Assembly (NCBI GenBank): GCA_031273075.1
Contig: JAISSM010000006.1
Location: 1 to 9,215 of the forward strand
Source: Rickettsiales bacterium
GTDB taxonomy: Bacteria > Pseudomonadota > Alphaproteobacteria > Rs-D84
Direction of reading: 5' to 3'
Length of the DNA: 9,215 bases
Shown here: in pieces, positions 1-6,834 of the stretch
Numbering within the stretch: the stretch's first letter is position 1
Layout: each line of letters begins with the position of its first letter
Translations under genes and position numbers: made by a program
The notes under the pieces: model-generated
Told to the model about the DNA's origin: nothing
Database searches by the model: none
Seen by the model: only the letters and a program-made list of their open reading frames with translations

Positions 1-1317
1 CAAAAACATCGGCCACACCTGGTCCTTCACCGCAACGCAATACTTAACCACCCCCGCCTCGCATATGGGACGGGTTTTTTCAATCGTGTCGAGAGTCCCC
101 CTGCCTACTAAAATCGAACTATTTTTATAGACAGGCGTCGGCGCCGTATTCGCCCCGGCTCCGCTTAATCCCTGTCCGGTATTGAAGTACGTGCATTTCG
201 AGAAGTCCGATCCGCATCCGCCCGTCGTCGTAATACATTTCTCCATTTCAACTATACACTGGCCCAAATCGTATTTGTTCTGTTCTTCGAATTTTTCCAG
301 CGCCGCCTCTTTCATCGCCGTTTGCGCCGCCGCCAATTTCTGTTGCGACGCGTTTCTGCGCTTTTTCAATTCCAACTCATATCCGGAACAATCGCCCTTT
401 ATTTGCGCCGAATACATCATTTGAAGCATTTTCGTGTCTTTTTCGCATCCCTTGCCCACCTGTTCCAAACACAATCCCGTCACCGCCCCGCCCAACGCGT
501 TCCCCGTCAGGCCCGCAAGCGGATCGTTCACGACCTCTATTTTCGTCTGTTCGGTCGAAAAATCCGGCATGTCCATGCCGATGTTGTTAAAGGCGTTGAC
601 GTCGATCGATTTCCTTACCCGCTTTTTTACGCCGCCCGCCACATTCGGAATTTCCGGGCCCTGCGTCGTGTTGTCCACGTTCTTTATCGCGTCGTTGACC
701 ATTTTGTCTATTTCGGCCGCGCTTTCGCCCATGTCTATCCGCGCGACGCCGTCGGTCGCCAATTTAAGCGACTGAGCGTCCAATTTCTCTATTTCGGACA
801 ACACTTGATCGTAAGTTTTGACCTGGTCGCTGCAAACGCACCGCGCGCCGTTCGCGTTGTCCTGCATGCAGAACGAGTCCATGCATCCGAAGAATTTTTC
901 CTTGCACGCCTCGTCCACCACGCCGGCGCTTGACGCCGCGGTTTGTATTTTCGGCGCGCCGGACGCGACCACGCTTTGCGTAGACGCCGCGCGGGCGCTC
1001 ATCGGTTTACCCCCGGGTGCCGCCGCCGCAGGCGCCGCGCCGGTCGCCGCCGGCGCGCCGCCGCGCGCGCCCACGCGCCCGGCAGTTGTCGTTGTTCCGG
1101 TCGTTCCAGCCGCAGCAGGCGCCGCAACCCCGGCCGAGCCGCCAAGGGCCGCCGCCCTTGCGCCGACCGGTTTTTGTCCCGATTGTTGTTTGGCGGGCGC
1201 CGCCGCGCCGGTTGTCGCCGTTCCACCGCCGCGCGCGCCGCCGCGCTGCGGCGTCGCAGCCGACACCACGCACGGAGTCAGCAACAGCATCAAACTATAG
1301 ACAATTACTTTTTTCAT
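1..1317 (-). CDS. Secreted Cys-rich protein of unknown function, paralogue of the 4415-6556 gene (3' end outside window)
   Basis: No known function recognised. Reading leftwards from the ATG at 1317, the frame stays open for 439 codons to base 1, so the C-terminus is missing. Residues 1-20 form a signal peptide (MKKVIVYSLMLLLTPCVVSA). Residues 21 to about 125 are low-complexity Ala/Gly/Thr/Arg with a repeated GARGG...TGAA module, probably a disordered linker. From C138 comes a cysteine cluster C-x6-C-M-D-x-F-C-x9-C-x-C. An Ala/Lys/Glu-rich, probably helical or coiled-coil stretch leads to NKYDL and a second cluster from C354: C-x6-C-x6-C-G-S-D-F-x2-C. Both clusters match the 4415-6556 protein with exactly the same spacing, so the two are paralogues. 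The even pairing suggests disulfides in the periplasm or outside the cell; that is inference. No strong ribosome binding site precedes the ATG; the start is chosen because it opens the signal peptide. It lies 152 bp downstream of rnhB on the same strand, across repeats. Confidence 0.85.
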   Translation of the reverse strand, partial: MKKVIVYSLMLLLTPCVVSAATPQRGGARGGGTATTGAAAPAKQQSGQKPVGARAAALGGSAGVAAPAAAGTTGTTTTAGRVGARGGAPAATGAAPAAAAPGGKPMSARAASTQSVVASGAPKIQTAASSAGVVDEACKEKFFGCMDSFCMQDNANGARCVCSDQVKTYDQVLSEIEKLDAQSLKLATDGVARIDMGESAAEIDKMVNDAIKNVDNTTQGPEIPNVAGGVKKRVRKSIDVNAFNNIGMDMPDFSTEQTKIEVVNDPLAGLTGNALGGAVTGLCLEQVGKGCEKDTKMLQMMYSAQIKGDCSGYELELKKRRNASQQKLAAAQTAMKEAALEKFEEQNKYDLGQCIVEMEKCITTTGGCGSDFSKCTYFNTGQGLSGAGANTAPTPVYKNSSILVGRGTLDTIEKTRPICEAGVVKYCVAVKDQVWPMFL

Positions 1318-1396
1318 GTACTTTTATAGTATATAAACCCGATAACCTTTTGTGTATTCTATCATAAAAATGAAATGTGGAAAAGGGAAAAGTTAA

Positions 1397-1430
1397 CAAT
1401 GAAGAATGAAGAATTAAGAATGAAGAATGG
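1397..1430. repeat. Degenerate 7-bp tandem repeat (ATGAAGA type)
   Basis: This is a short array of ATGAAGA units with one variant unit (AATTAAGA). It lies in the gap between rnhB and the 1317 gene. With the adjoining bases up to about 1453 it forms an inverted copy of the composite found at 7751-7815: both hold the 15-mer TAAGTACGCGCGAAG, then GGCATCC, then TTCATTC units, read here on the minus strand. It therefore belongs to a dispersed repeat family rather than being a chance low-complexity stretch. Confidence 0.8.
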
Positions 1431-1460
1431 ATGCCCTGCTTCGCGCGTACTTATAACTGG

Positions 1461-1483
1461 ATACCGCGGTCAAGCCGCGGTAT
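1461..1483. repeat. Palindromic repeat overlapping the rnhB stop codon
   Basis: This is a perfect 9-bp inverted repeat (ATACCGCGG / CCGCGGTAT) around a 5-base loop (TCAAG). The rnhB stop codon (TGA, minus strand, 1472-1470) lies inside the loop and the last few residues of rnhB are encoded by one arm. No T-run follows on either side, so it is a poor candidate for an intrinsic terminator. It resembles the dispersed palindromic elements of alphaproteobacterial genomes. Confidence 0.85.
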
Positions 1484-2084
1484 GACAAATGGGAGGGGTT
1501 AGGTTAAAGGTTTTGCGGTGGTGGGGGGTCGGGCCGTATTTTGCCAGCGCCTCGAAATGTTTTTTCGTCGGATAGCCCGCGTTTTTATCCCAATCGTATT
1601 CCGGGAATTCCTTTGCAAGTTCCGTCATAATCCGGTCCCTTGTCACCTTTGCGACTATGGACGCCGCCGCGATCGATATTGATTTCGCATCACCTTTCAC
1701 CACTGCGCGTCCGTTAGTTATTTCGTCCGGGACTTTATTTCCGTCGACCAGAACAAAATCGGGTTTTGTCGAAAGTTTATGTATTGCTTGACCCATCGCG
1801 CGCATACTTGCCCTCAATATATTTATTTCGTCTATTTCTTCGGCGGCGCACATCCCTATCGCCCAGGTCGCGTTTTCGGTTATCCATTTATATGACGCCT
1901 CTCTTGCCTTTTTCGTCATTTGCTTTGAATCGTTGATAATGCTGTCGATATGCATATGCCGCGGCATGATCACCGCCGCCGCGACCACGGGGCCCGACAG
2001 CGGGCCGCGGCCGGCTTCGTCCGTTCCCGCGACGATCATATTCGGATATTCGTTCTCTATTTCAAATGTCGGTTTTGTTCGCAT
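1470..2084 (-). CDS. rnhB: Ribonuclease HII
   Basis: RNase HII cleaves the RNA strand of RNA-DNA hybrids and removes single ribonucleotides misincorporated into DNA; it is a cytoplasmic, metal-dependent enzyme. From the chosen start the protein has 204 residues, usual for the family. Visible motifs are the metal-binding D22-E23 in GTDEAGRG with the substrate-sensing GRG, D114 in VLVDG, the KGDAKSISIAAAS block, and D150 in AKVTRDR. The chosen ATG at 2084 gives a normal N-terminus and a 23-bp overlap with the transglycosylase. An ATG at 2105 and a TTG at 2147 are also in frame and would add 7 or 21 residues; no candidate has a convincing ribosome binding site. The C-terminus is odd: after HHRKTF it continues NLTPPICHTAA, whose last residues are encoded by a palindromic repeat that also supplies the stop codon. 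It is probably the last gene of the nrdR-transglycosylase-rnhB run. Confidence 0.95.
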   Translation of the reverse strand: MRTKPTFEIENEYPNMIVAGTDEAGRGPLSGPVVAAAVIMPRHMHIDSIINDSKQMTKKAREASYKWITENATWAIGMCAAEEIDEINILRASMRAMGQAIHKLSTKPDFVLVDGNKVPDEITNGRAVVKGDAKSISIAAASIVAKVTRDRIMTELAKEFPEYDWDKNAGYPTKKHFEALAKYGPTPHHRKTFNLTPPICHTAA

Positions 2085-3714
2085 CCTTTGCCGCGTCGTT
2101 GTCATGCGCCGAATATCTCGGCCATATGCCCCTTGCCAAATCGTCAAGGTCGTCCGACGGCTGGTCCAACCTCGCGCGATAGAGCCAAAGGTTAGACATG
2201 ACCGACTTTACATACTGGCGCGTTTCGGTCGCCGGAAAACTTTCGATATACAACAGCGGGTCGTCCGTTTCAAAATTCTTTTCAAATCCCTTAAGCCTTC
2301 CGTTGCCCGCGTTATAAGACACCAGCATTTTAATTATATTGTTGTCCACGTTTTCAAGCGCGAACAAATCCTTCACGTGGTGCTGGCCAAGGAACATAGA
2401 ATCTTCGGCTTTGGTCAAATCAAGCGCGCTTATCCTTACGCCGCGTTTGTTCGCGGTAAGCCTTGCCGTTCCGGGCATAAGTTGCAGAAGTCCGGTCGCG
2501 CCGGCGCGGGATTTCGCGTTAGTCTTAAACCGCGATTCCTGGCGCGCGATGGCGAACAAAAGCGCGCGGTCTATGTTCCATCCGCCGCGCGGCTCCCACT
2601 GAGGCAATGGAAAACTTGCCGTCAAGATAACATTGTTGTCGATTTCCAAAATATCGCGCTCTTTTATCACAGGCGCGACGTGCAGCGCCGCCCGCGGAAG
2701 CTCCTCCGACGCGGACAGCGCGTGCACCGCGTGCAGTATCCCGTCCGGCGCGTCTTTCGTTATAAGGTATTTGAGGTGCGATTCCGCCAATTCCTTTTGG
2801 TCTATTTGAATCAAGGCCAGCGCGCTTTTCCCGTATTTGGTTTTCATCAATTCGTCGATCTCGTCGCCGGATATCGCGACTTCGTAAAAACTGTACCGCG
2901 GTCTTCCGCCCAGCATCGTCGCGGACATCGCGCCGTAAAAGGCGGCCGGCCGCGCCGTCATCGCAAAGCGCCAGTGTTTCCGCGCCGCCGAATTGTCGCC
3001 GTTCTCCCACGCCGCGCGGCCCGCCCAGAACGCGGCCTCTATTTTCCGATTAGTGTTTATATGGTCCAACGCCAACATTTTTTCAAAGTATTTTCGCGAT
3101 GTCTTAAAGTCGCCGTTCTTGAACGATAATAATCCCGCCGTCCATAATCCGAATTCGCTGTTTTTCTCCGCGGATTTTATCCCCCATTCCATGGCGGAAT
3201 CGAAATTGCCGCGCGTATAATGGGCGAACGCCAAGCGTCCGGCCAATCTTCCCCAATCGGTTTCGTCCGCGTTCTTTATGAATTTCTTGTCGTTCAATAT
3301 GGATTCGGCCGTTTTGAAATTGCGCTTTTTTATCGCGGACTGGCATCTTCCGACCGAATGTCCCGCCCAGCCGTAATATTTTTTCGCAGTCCAGGATTCA
3401 TTGAACGCGCCCGGTTCCGTTTTCGCGTTCGCGATTTTGGGAAGGGACGGATATCTTGCGGGAACGCCCTTTTTCTTCGATAATTTGAATATCGCCTCCG
3501 CGCCCGGGTGTTTATAATATTTGTCCATCCAATCCTTTACTTCCGCGCCGGAGGAATAATAGTCCTTCGCCATGTATCTTTGGTAAAGCACGTCGCCCAT
3601 CAAAATCCGGTCCTCGATTTCGGATTCCAATTTCTTCGCCTTGTCGTATCTTCCCTTTCCCTGGAATTTGAATATCTCCGCATAGGTTTGGGCGTCCTTT
3701 TCGGACAGTATCAT
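2062..3714 (-). CDS. Soluble lytic murein transglycosylase, Slt type; signal peptide out of frame upstream
   Basis: Slt-type transglycosylases cleave the MurNAc-GlcNAc bond of peptidoglycan in the periplasm, leaving 1,6-anhydro ends. The first 360 or so residues look like the helical superhelical ring domain with TPR-like repeats (AGLLSFKNGDFKTSRKYFEK, AFWAGRAAWENGD). The catalytic domain follows, with E393 as the catalytic acid in IARQESRF, then SRAGATGLLQLMPGTA and the MLVSYNAGNGRL motif. The N-terminus LSEKDAQTYAEIFKFQGKGRY is typical of the start of a mature alphaproteobacterial Slt. From ATG 3714 there is no signal peptide, although the enzyme must be exported to reach its substrate. A signal-peptide-like leader begins at 3779 but is in another frame (separate entry). 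The reading frame itself continues upstream of 3714 as TAAAPLP, like a cleavage region. The gene lies between nrdR and rnhB, overlapping rnhB by 23 bp. Either a phase-off state or a recent frameshift explains the start. Confidence 0.9.
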   Translation of the reverse strand: MILSEKDAQTYAEIFKFQGKGRYDKAKKLESEIEDRILMGDVLYQRYMAKDYYSSGAEVKDWMDKYYKHPGAEAIFKLSKKKGVPARYPSLPKIANAKTEPGAFNESWTAKKYYGWAGHSVGRCQSAIKKRNFKTAESILNDKKFIKNADETDWGRLAGRLAFAHYTRGNFDSAMEWGIKSAEKNSEFGLWTAGLLSFKNGDFKTSRKYFEKMLALDHINTNRKIEAAFWAGRAAWENGDNSAARKHWRFAMTARPAAFYGAMSATMLGGRPRYSFYEVAISGDEIDELMKTKYGKSALALIQIDQKELAESHLKYLITKDAPDGILHAVHALSASEELPRAALHVAPVIKERDILEIDNNVILTASFPLPQWEPRGGWNIDRALLFAIARQESRFKTNAKSRAGATGLLQLMPGTARLTANKRGVRISALDLTKAEDSMFLGQHHVKDLFALENVDNNIIKMLVSYNAGNGRLKGFEKNFETDDPLLYIESFPATETRQYVKSVMSNLWLYRARLDQPSDDLDDLARGIWPRYSAHDNDAAKDANKTDI

Positions 3715-3779
3715 CGGCAGCGGGGCCGCCGCCGTAAATGAAGAATGAAGAATGAAGAAAGTAAAAGGAGTTTTTTCAT
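3711..3779 (-). other. Frameshifted signal-peptide leader of the transglycosylase (candidate phase-variable switch)
   Basis: An ATG at 3779, 15 bp after the nrdR stop, opens MKKLLLLSSFFILH, a textbook lipophilic signal start, but the frame then runs LRRRPRCR and stops at TGA 3713-3711 after 22 residues. That TGA overlaps the ATG of the transglycosylase as ATGA, an arrangement typical of translational coupling. The distance from this ATG to the 3714 ATG is 65 bp, two more than a multiple of 3. Adding one 7-bp repeat (72 bp) or removing two (51 bp) would join the leader in frame to SSFTAAAPLP and the mature enzyme. The repeat tract at 3738-3760 lies inside the leader. What is seen is the frame arithmetic; that copy number varies in nature is inference. 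Confidence 0.65.
3738..3760. repeat. 7-bp tandem repeat inside the transglycosylase leader
   Basis: Just under three copies of TTCATTC (minus strand) follow the codons for MKKLLLLS. In translation the unit gives the hydrophobic cycle FILHSSF whatever the frame, so any copy number keeps the signal peptide hydrophobic while shifting everything downstream by one base per copy. It belongs to the same repeat family as the arrays at 1397-1430, 7667-7696 and 7791-7853. Confidence 0.85.
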
Positions 3780-3794
3780 AATAAACAAGTGCGA

Positions 3795-4304
3795 TTAAAA
3801 TAATTTTCCGTTTGCGAATTTCTTTTTGGTTTCATCCGGCTGTTTCGCGTCCGCCTCCGGTATTTCCGACAGAATTTGCCGGAATTCCGACAGTTTGCTG
3901 AATTTTCTGTAAACGCTCGCAAACCTGACAAACGCGATCGGGTCGATCACCAAAAGGGATTCGGAAACAATATTCCCGATCACTTCGGACGGTATTACAT
4001 CGTCCGCGACCTCCAATTCCAAGCGCCGGCGCAGGGACGTCACTATCGTTTCGATCTGTTCGTCCGTTATCGTTCTTTTCTGACATGCGACCTGTATCGA
4101 TCGTTTGATCTTGTTTCTGTCGAACGGCTCTATCGCGCCGTTGGATTTTTTGACGCGAAGTTCCCTAAGCTGGACCCGTTCGACGGTCGTGAACTTCGCC
4201 CCGCATTTTTCACATATCCTGCGCCTGCGGATCACATTGTCGTCCGCGTCGGGGCGGCTGTCTTTGACCTGGCTTTCCAAACTGTTGCAATACGGGCACC
4301 TCAT
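3795..4304 (-). CDS. nrdR: Transcriptional repressor NrdR
   Basis: NrdR represses ribonucleotide reductase genes by sensing ATP/dATP through its ATP-cone and binding NrdR boxes in their promoters. The N-terminal zinc ribbon is complete: C3 and C6 (MRCPYC), then C31 and C34 (ICEKCG), with the conserved DSRP and the basic IRRRR stretch between them and FTTVERVQL after. The ATP-cone follows, from VKKSNGAIEPFDRNKIKRSIQ to FVRFASVYRKF. The protein has 169 residues, slightly longer than the usual 150 or so because of a Lys-rich tail (ADAKQPDETKKKFANGKLF). The start is fixed by the zinc ribbon. No ribonucleotide reductase gene and no evident NrdR box are in the window, so targets lie elsewhere. It is the first gene of the minus-strand run; the transglycosylase leader begins 15 bp after its stop. 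It is divergent from the gene at 4415, with a 110-bp shared upstream region. Confidence 0.97.
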   Translation of the reverse strand: MRCPYCNSLESQVKDSRPDADDNVIRRRRICEKCGAKFTTVERVQLRELRVKKSNGAIEPFDRNKIKRSIQVACQKRTITDEQIETIVTSLRRRLELEVADDVIPSEVIGNIVSESLLVIDPIAFVRFASVYRKFSKLSEFRQILSEIPEADAKQPDETKKKFANGKLF

Positions 4305-4355
4305 GGCCCAAAGGTTAGCAGAACGCCATACGCGAGGTCAATCGCAAAAAATGCT

Positions 4356-4384
4356 TTTATTTTTTCCCGCATTTGTGATAAAAT
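4356..4384 (+). promoter_or_regulatory. Candidate promoter for the 4415 gene
   Basis: An extended -10 (TGA followed by TAAAAT, 4376-4384) lies about 30 bases before the ATG at 4415, with only a weak, T-rich -35 region 17 bases upstream. The predicted leader is short (about 25 bases) and contains a usable AAAGG ribosome binding site ending 8 bases before the ATG. The rest of the nrdR upstream region on the other strand shows no comparably clear promoter. Confidence 0.4.
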
Positions 4385-4414
4385 GACATAATAAAGTCAA
4401 AAAAGGTCTTTTGT

Positions 4415-6556
4415 ATGAAAAAAATTTTTGCAATCGCTTGCGCGTCGCTGGTGTTTCCTCTGTTGGCGGAGGTCGCGCCCGTCGGGTACTATGAGGACGA
4501 GGCGGTTGAAGAAGTCGACGCGGAGGAAGTCGTCGAAAAAGAACCCCAGAAAGTTCAGGCCCCGATCGGTCCAGTAAATCCGGCCGCATCGATCGGCCGC
4601 GCTTCGCAAAGCGTTCGCGGCGCCGCGGCGTCCTCGCGCCAATCCGGAACCAACCTGCCGTCGCGCGCGGTCGCATCGTCCCGCGCCGCGGTGCAACAGA
4701 CCGTGCGCGCGACAGACGCGCGCCATTCGGACAATTCGCGTCCCGTTTCTTCAAGGACCGCCGCAACGCAAAGCAGGGCCGCGGTTCAATCGCGCGCCGT
4801 CGGCCGCAACGCGGGGGTCGCGCCGGTTCAAGCCGGAATGACCGCGCGCAACGATGCAAATCAACAGCGGGCCGTGTCCGCGCGGGCGGGATCCCTTTAC
4901 AATCCCGTTCAGGCGCGCGTCGGGATAAGCGGCGCCGCCACGACCTTGACGCGGTCAAGCACGGGTTTGGCGCGGGCGGGCTCCCTGGCCACTCCGTCGT
5001 TGTTCAATTCCAGCGCGGAAACCGCGTCTTCCGGGATAAGCGCCGAAGAGTTGGCCGCCCAGACGGATTTCTGCAAGGCGCAATATCTGTCGTGCATGGA
5101 CAACTTTTGCAACGTTCTTGACGACAATCAAGGGCGCTGTTCGTGTTCCAAAAACATAAAAAACTATGAAAAGACAGAGCTGGAATTGAAGAACGCCAGC
5201 ATTTCCCTTCAGGAAGTCGCCGTGAAAATCCAATATTTGGGATTAAGCGCGGACGAGGTCAAAACTCTGTTCACCCAGACCGCCGCCGAAGCGGAGATGG
5301 CGAACGCAAGGGATACGAGCGACATAAAAAACAGTCTTGACAGGATTCAAAAACTTCTCGTCGATCCCACGACGGCGACGACTTCGTCCGGAAGCATTTT
5401 GTCTTCGACGGATCTGTTCGGAAATCTGGATTTCGGGAACGGATTCAATTTCAGCTCGTTCATGAGCGGAAACGAGTCGATAAGCAATCAGCGCGGGGAA
5501 GAACTGTTCAAAATCGCGCAAAGCCGGTGCAAGTCGGTCCTTACGGAATGCACGGGCCAGGGCGTGGCGGAAAACCTTATAACCGCGCACTACGACCTTG
5601 AGATCGACAAGCAATGCGTCGCGTACGAGCGCGCCCTTACCGATTCCAACGATCAGATGAAGACGACGATCAGAAACGCCCAGACCGTTCTGCAACAGGC
5701 GCGCCTTGTCGTCGCGCAAAACAAGAACAGGTACGACCTTAAGGGATGCATCAACGCGCTGGACGTCTGCATGCAGGACGATTTCGTGTGCGGAAGCGAT
5801 TATAAATACTGTCTCGATCCTTCGGGCGAATACATAGTCAACGGCGATCTGGTCATCGGCCAGGAGGCAAGCCAGTCCGTTATCGACGACAAGAATAAGA
5901 CATGTCCGTCCAACCCCAGCACCCCCGCGACCGCAACCGTAGAGTGCGGCAAGATGGACGGGCCCGAAAAGTATCTTCGGTATTTCCTTAAAGAAAAAAT
6001 CGGGACCATAGACAAAGAAGGGCGGGCCATCGGCATGTGCTCCGGCATAATGAGCCAATGCCAGAACTATACGTTCAACAAAAAGACCGGGTTGTATATG
6101 GACGAGGAATACAGCGGAACAACCACGAACTCCAGTTCCTCCGGCAACACGCTCGGCGGCAACAGGGTGCTTAGCGAATATTTGAACCGGACGATCGTGA
6201 ACATAAAGGCAAAGCAATCCGAGACCCTTTTGGGCTATGCTGAAAACTGCCGGTCCGACGTGATCACGTGTTTAAGCCGGAATATCCTTTCCACAAGCAC
6301 TTCGGAGCAGTCGACCGCGATAAAGGCGTGCACGCCGTATCTGAACACCTGCGCGTCCGCAAGCAATATAGACTTCTTCGATGAAGACAGCGATATAGCA
6401 AGCGCCGTTTGCAAGGGGACGGTCAACAAGGTTTTGAAGAAGACGCAGGCTGTGGCGCCGGCGAAATCCGAATGGAAATGCGTGGCGCCGTCGGCCGTTC
6501 TGCCGCCTGTTCCGACGCCGGACCCCGATACGGATCCCGACGAGGGGGACGGTTGA
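4415..6556 (+). CDS. Secreted Cys-rich protein of unknown function, C-x6-C repeat family
   Basis: No known function recognised; 713 residues. Residues 1-18 are a signal peptide (MKKIFAIACASLVFPLLA). An acidic segment (YYEDEAVEEVDAEEVVEKE) follows, then residues 50 to about 210 are low-complexity Ser/Ala/Arg/Gln with recurring SRAAVQ and ARAGSL words, probably disordered. The folded part starts at C220 with C-x6-C-M-D-x-F-C-x9-C-x-C. A helical region leads to C-x6-C and QCVAYE, then a predicted helix ending NRYDL, and at C445 C-x6-C-x6-C-G-S-D-Y-x2-C. Further C-x6-C pairs are MCSGIMSQC, NCRSDVITC and ACTPYLNTC. The C-terminus is Pro/Asp-rich (PPVPTPDPDTDPDEGDG). The first and main clusters align cysteine for cysteine with the 1317 gene. 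Cysteines seven apart face the same side of a helix, so helix-pinning disulfides are plausible; this is inference. AAAGG 8 bases upstream supports the start. Confidence 0.9.
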   Translation: MKKIFAIACASLVFPLLAEVAPVGYYEDEAVEEVDAEEVVEKEPQKVQAPIGPVNPAASIGRASQSVRGAAASSRQSGTNLPSRAVASSRAAVQQTVRATDARHSDNSRPVSSRTAATQSRAAVQSRAVGRNAGVAPVQAGMTARNDANQQRAVSARAGSLYNPVQARVGISGAATTLTRSSTGLARAGSLATPSLFNSSAETASSGISAEELAAQTDFCKAQYLSCMDNFCNVLDDNQGRCSCSKNIKNYEKTELELKNASISLQEVAVKIQYLGLSADEVKTLFTQTAAEAEMANARDTSDIKNSLDRIQKLLVDPTTATTSSGSILSSTDLFGNLDFGNGFNFSSFMSGNESISNQRGEELFKIAQSRCKSVLTECTGQGVAENLITAHYDLEIDKQCVAYERALTDSNDQMKTTIRNAQTVLQQARLVVAQNKNRYDLKGCINALDVCMQDDFVCGSDYKYCLDPSGEYIVNGDLVIGQEASQSVIDDKNKTCPSNPSTPATATVECGKMDGPEKYLRYFLKEKIGTIDKEGRAIGMCSGIMSQCQNYTFNKKTGLYMDEEYSGTTTNSSSSGNTLGGNRVLSEYLNRTIVNIKAKQSETLLGYAENCRSDVITCLSRNILSTSTSEQSTAIKACTPYLNTCASASNIDFFDEDSDIASAVCKGTVNKVLKKTQAVAPAKSEWKCVAPSAVLPPVPTPDPDTDPDEGDG

Positions 6557-6578
6557 TCAATTAACAGTTAACAATGAA

Positions 6579-6604
6579 CCACCCTTCGCCAAGGCTTCGG
6601 GTGG
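6579..6604. repeat. Hairpin repeat just after the 4415-6556 gene
   Basis: CCACCC pairs with GGGTGG, with an inner GCC/GGC pairing and symmetric TTC/TTC internal loops. It is flanked on both sides by copies of TTAACAATGAA (about 6567-6578 and 6613-6622), the same word found at the edge of the heptamer arrays near 1394. It therefore looks like a dispersed repeat cassette. It has no T-tail on the plus strand. Confidence 0.7.
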
Positions 6605-6625
6605 CAGGCAATTAACAATGAATGT

Positions 6626-6652
6626 CGCGGGGCTTTGCCCCGCGTTCCTTTT
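6626..6652 (+). terminator. Candidate intrinsic terminator of the 4415-6556 gene
   Basis: A perfect 8-bp GC stem (CGCGGGGC / GCCCCGCG) with a TTT loop is followed by TTCCTTTT. Position after the gene and the T-rich tail fit a terminator; the tail is interrupted by two C residues. The same GC-stem plus TTT-loop design recurs at 7855-7871 inside a coding region, so it may equally be a member of the palindromic repeat family. Confidence 0.5.
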
Positions 6653-6680
6653 GTCATTCCCGCCTGCGCGGGAATGACAA
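6651..6680. repeat. Palindromic repeat (GTCATTCCCGC type)
   Basis: A 13-bp stem (TTGTCATTCCCGC against GCGGGAATGACAA) closes on a 4-base loop. This motif is a familiar type of dispersed intergenic palindrome in alphaproteobacterial genomes. A further half copy (GGGATGACA, about 6685-6693) follows directly, as these elements often do when nested or decayed. Confidence 0.8.
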
Positions 6681-6699
6681 GCGTGGGATGACAAAAGAG

Positions 6700-6804
6700 G
6701 GTGGGGTGTGTTTCTATGAAACACACCTTGTTTGCGAAGCAAACAACCGTTTCCTGTTTGCTTTGCAAACAGGAAAGGCGGCTTTTATAAAAAGCCGCCC
6801 CACC
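6700..6804. other. Four-armed cloverleaf-like inverted-repeat structure
   Basis: An outer 7-bp stem (GGTGGGG 6700-6706 with CCCCACC 6798-6804) encloses four adjacent hairpins, each with a 3-base loop. They are 6705-6727 (10 bp, loop TAT), 6728-6746 (8 bp, loop GAA, apex GCGAAGC), 6750-6776 (12 bp, loop TTT) and 6777-6799 (10 bp, loop ATA). The first arm shares two G residues with the outer stem, so the two compete slightly there. Almost every base is paired. It could be a structured RNA, a folded single-stranded DNA substrate, or nested palindromic repeats; nothing here decides. No gene is encoded in the whole stretch 6557-6986. Confidence 0.65.
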
Positions 6805-6834
6805 TATGCTGTGTATGGCCGGGCGGTAACTATT

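Noticed and set aside
322..933. 203-codon plus-strand open frame opposite the 1317 gene
   Set aside because: The minus-strand frame is conserved with the 4415 protein at every cysteine in two clusters, so the plus-strand frame is a shadow.
1933..3129. 398-codon plus-strand open frame opposite the transglycosylase and rnhB
   Set aside because: It is rich in Arg, Val, Phe and Arg-His runs, has no recognisable domain, and lies antisense to two clear enzymes. It is a shadow of their codon bias.
5243..6217. 324-codon minus-strand open frame opposite the 4415 gene
   Set aside because: It has no motif, no ribosome binding site and a composition typical of an antisense shadow; the plus-strand gene has signal peptide, start signal and paralogue support.
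6777..6799. Intrinsic terminator in the last arm of the cloverleaf
   Set aside because: The T-run lies within the stem and no T-tail follows on either strand; it fits better as one arm of the larger structure.
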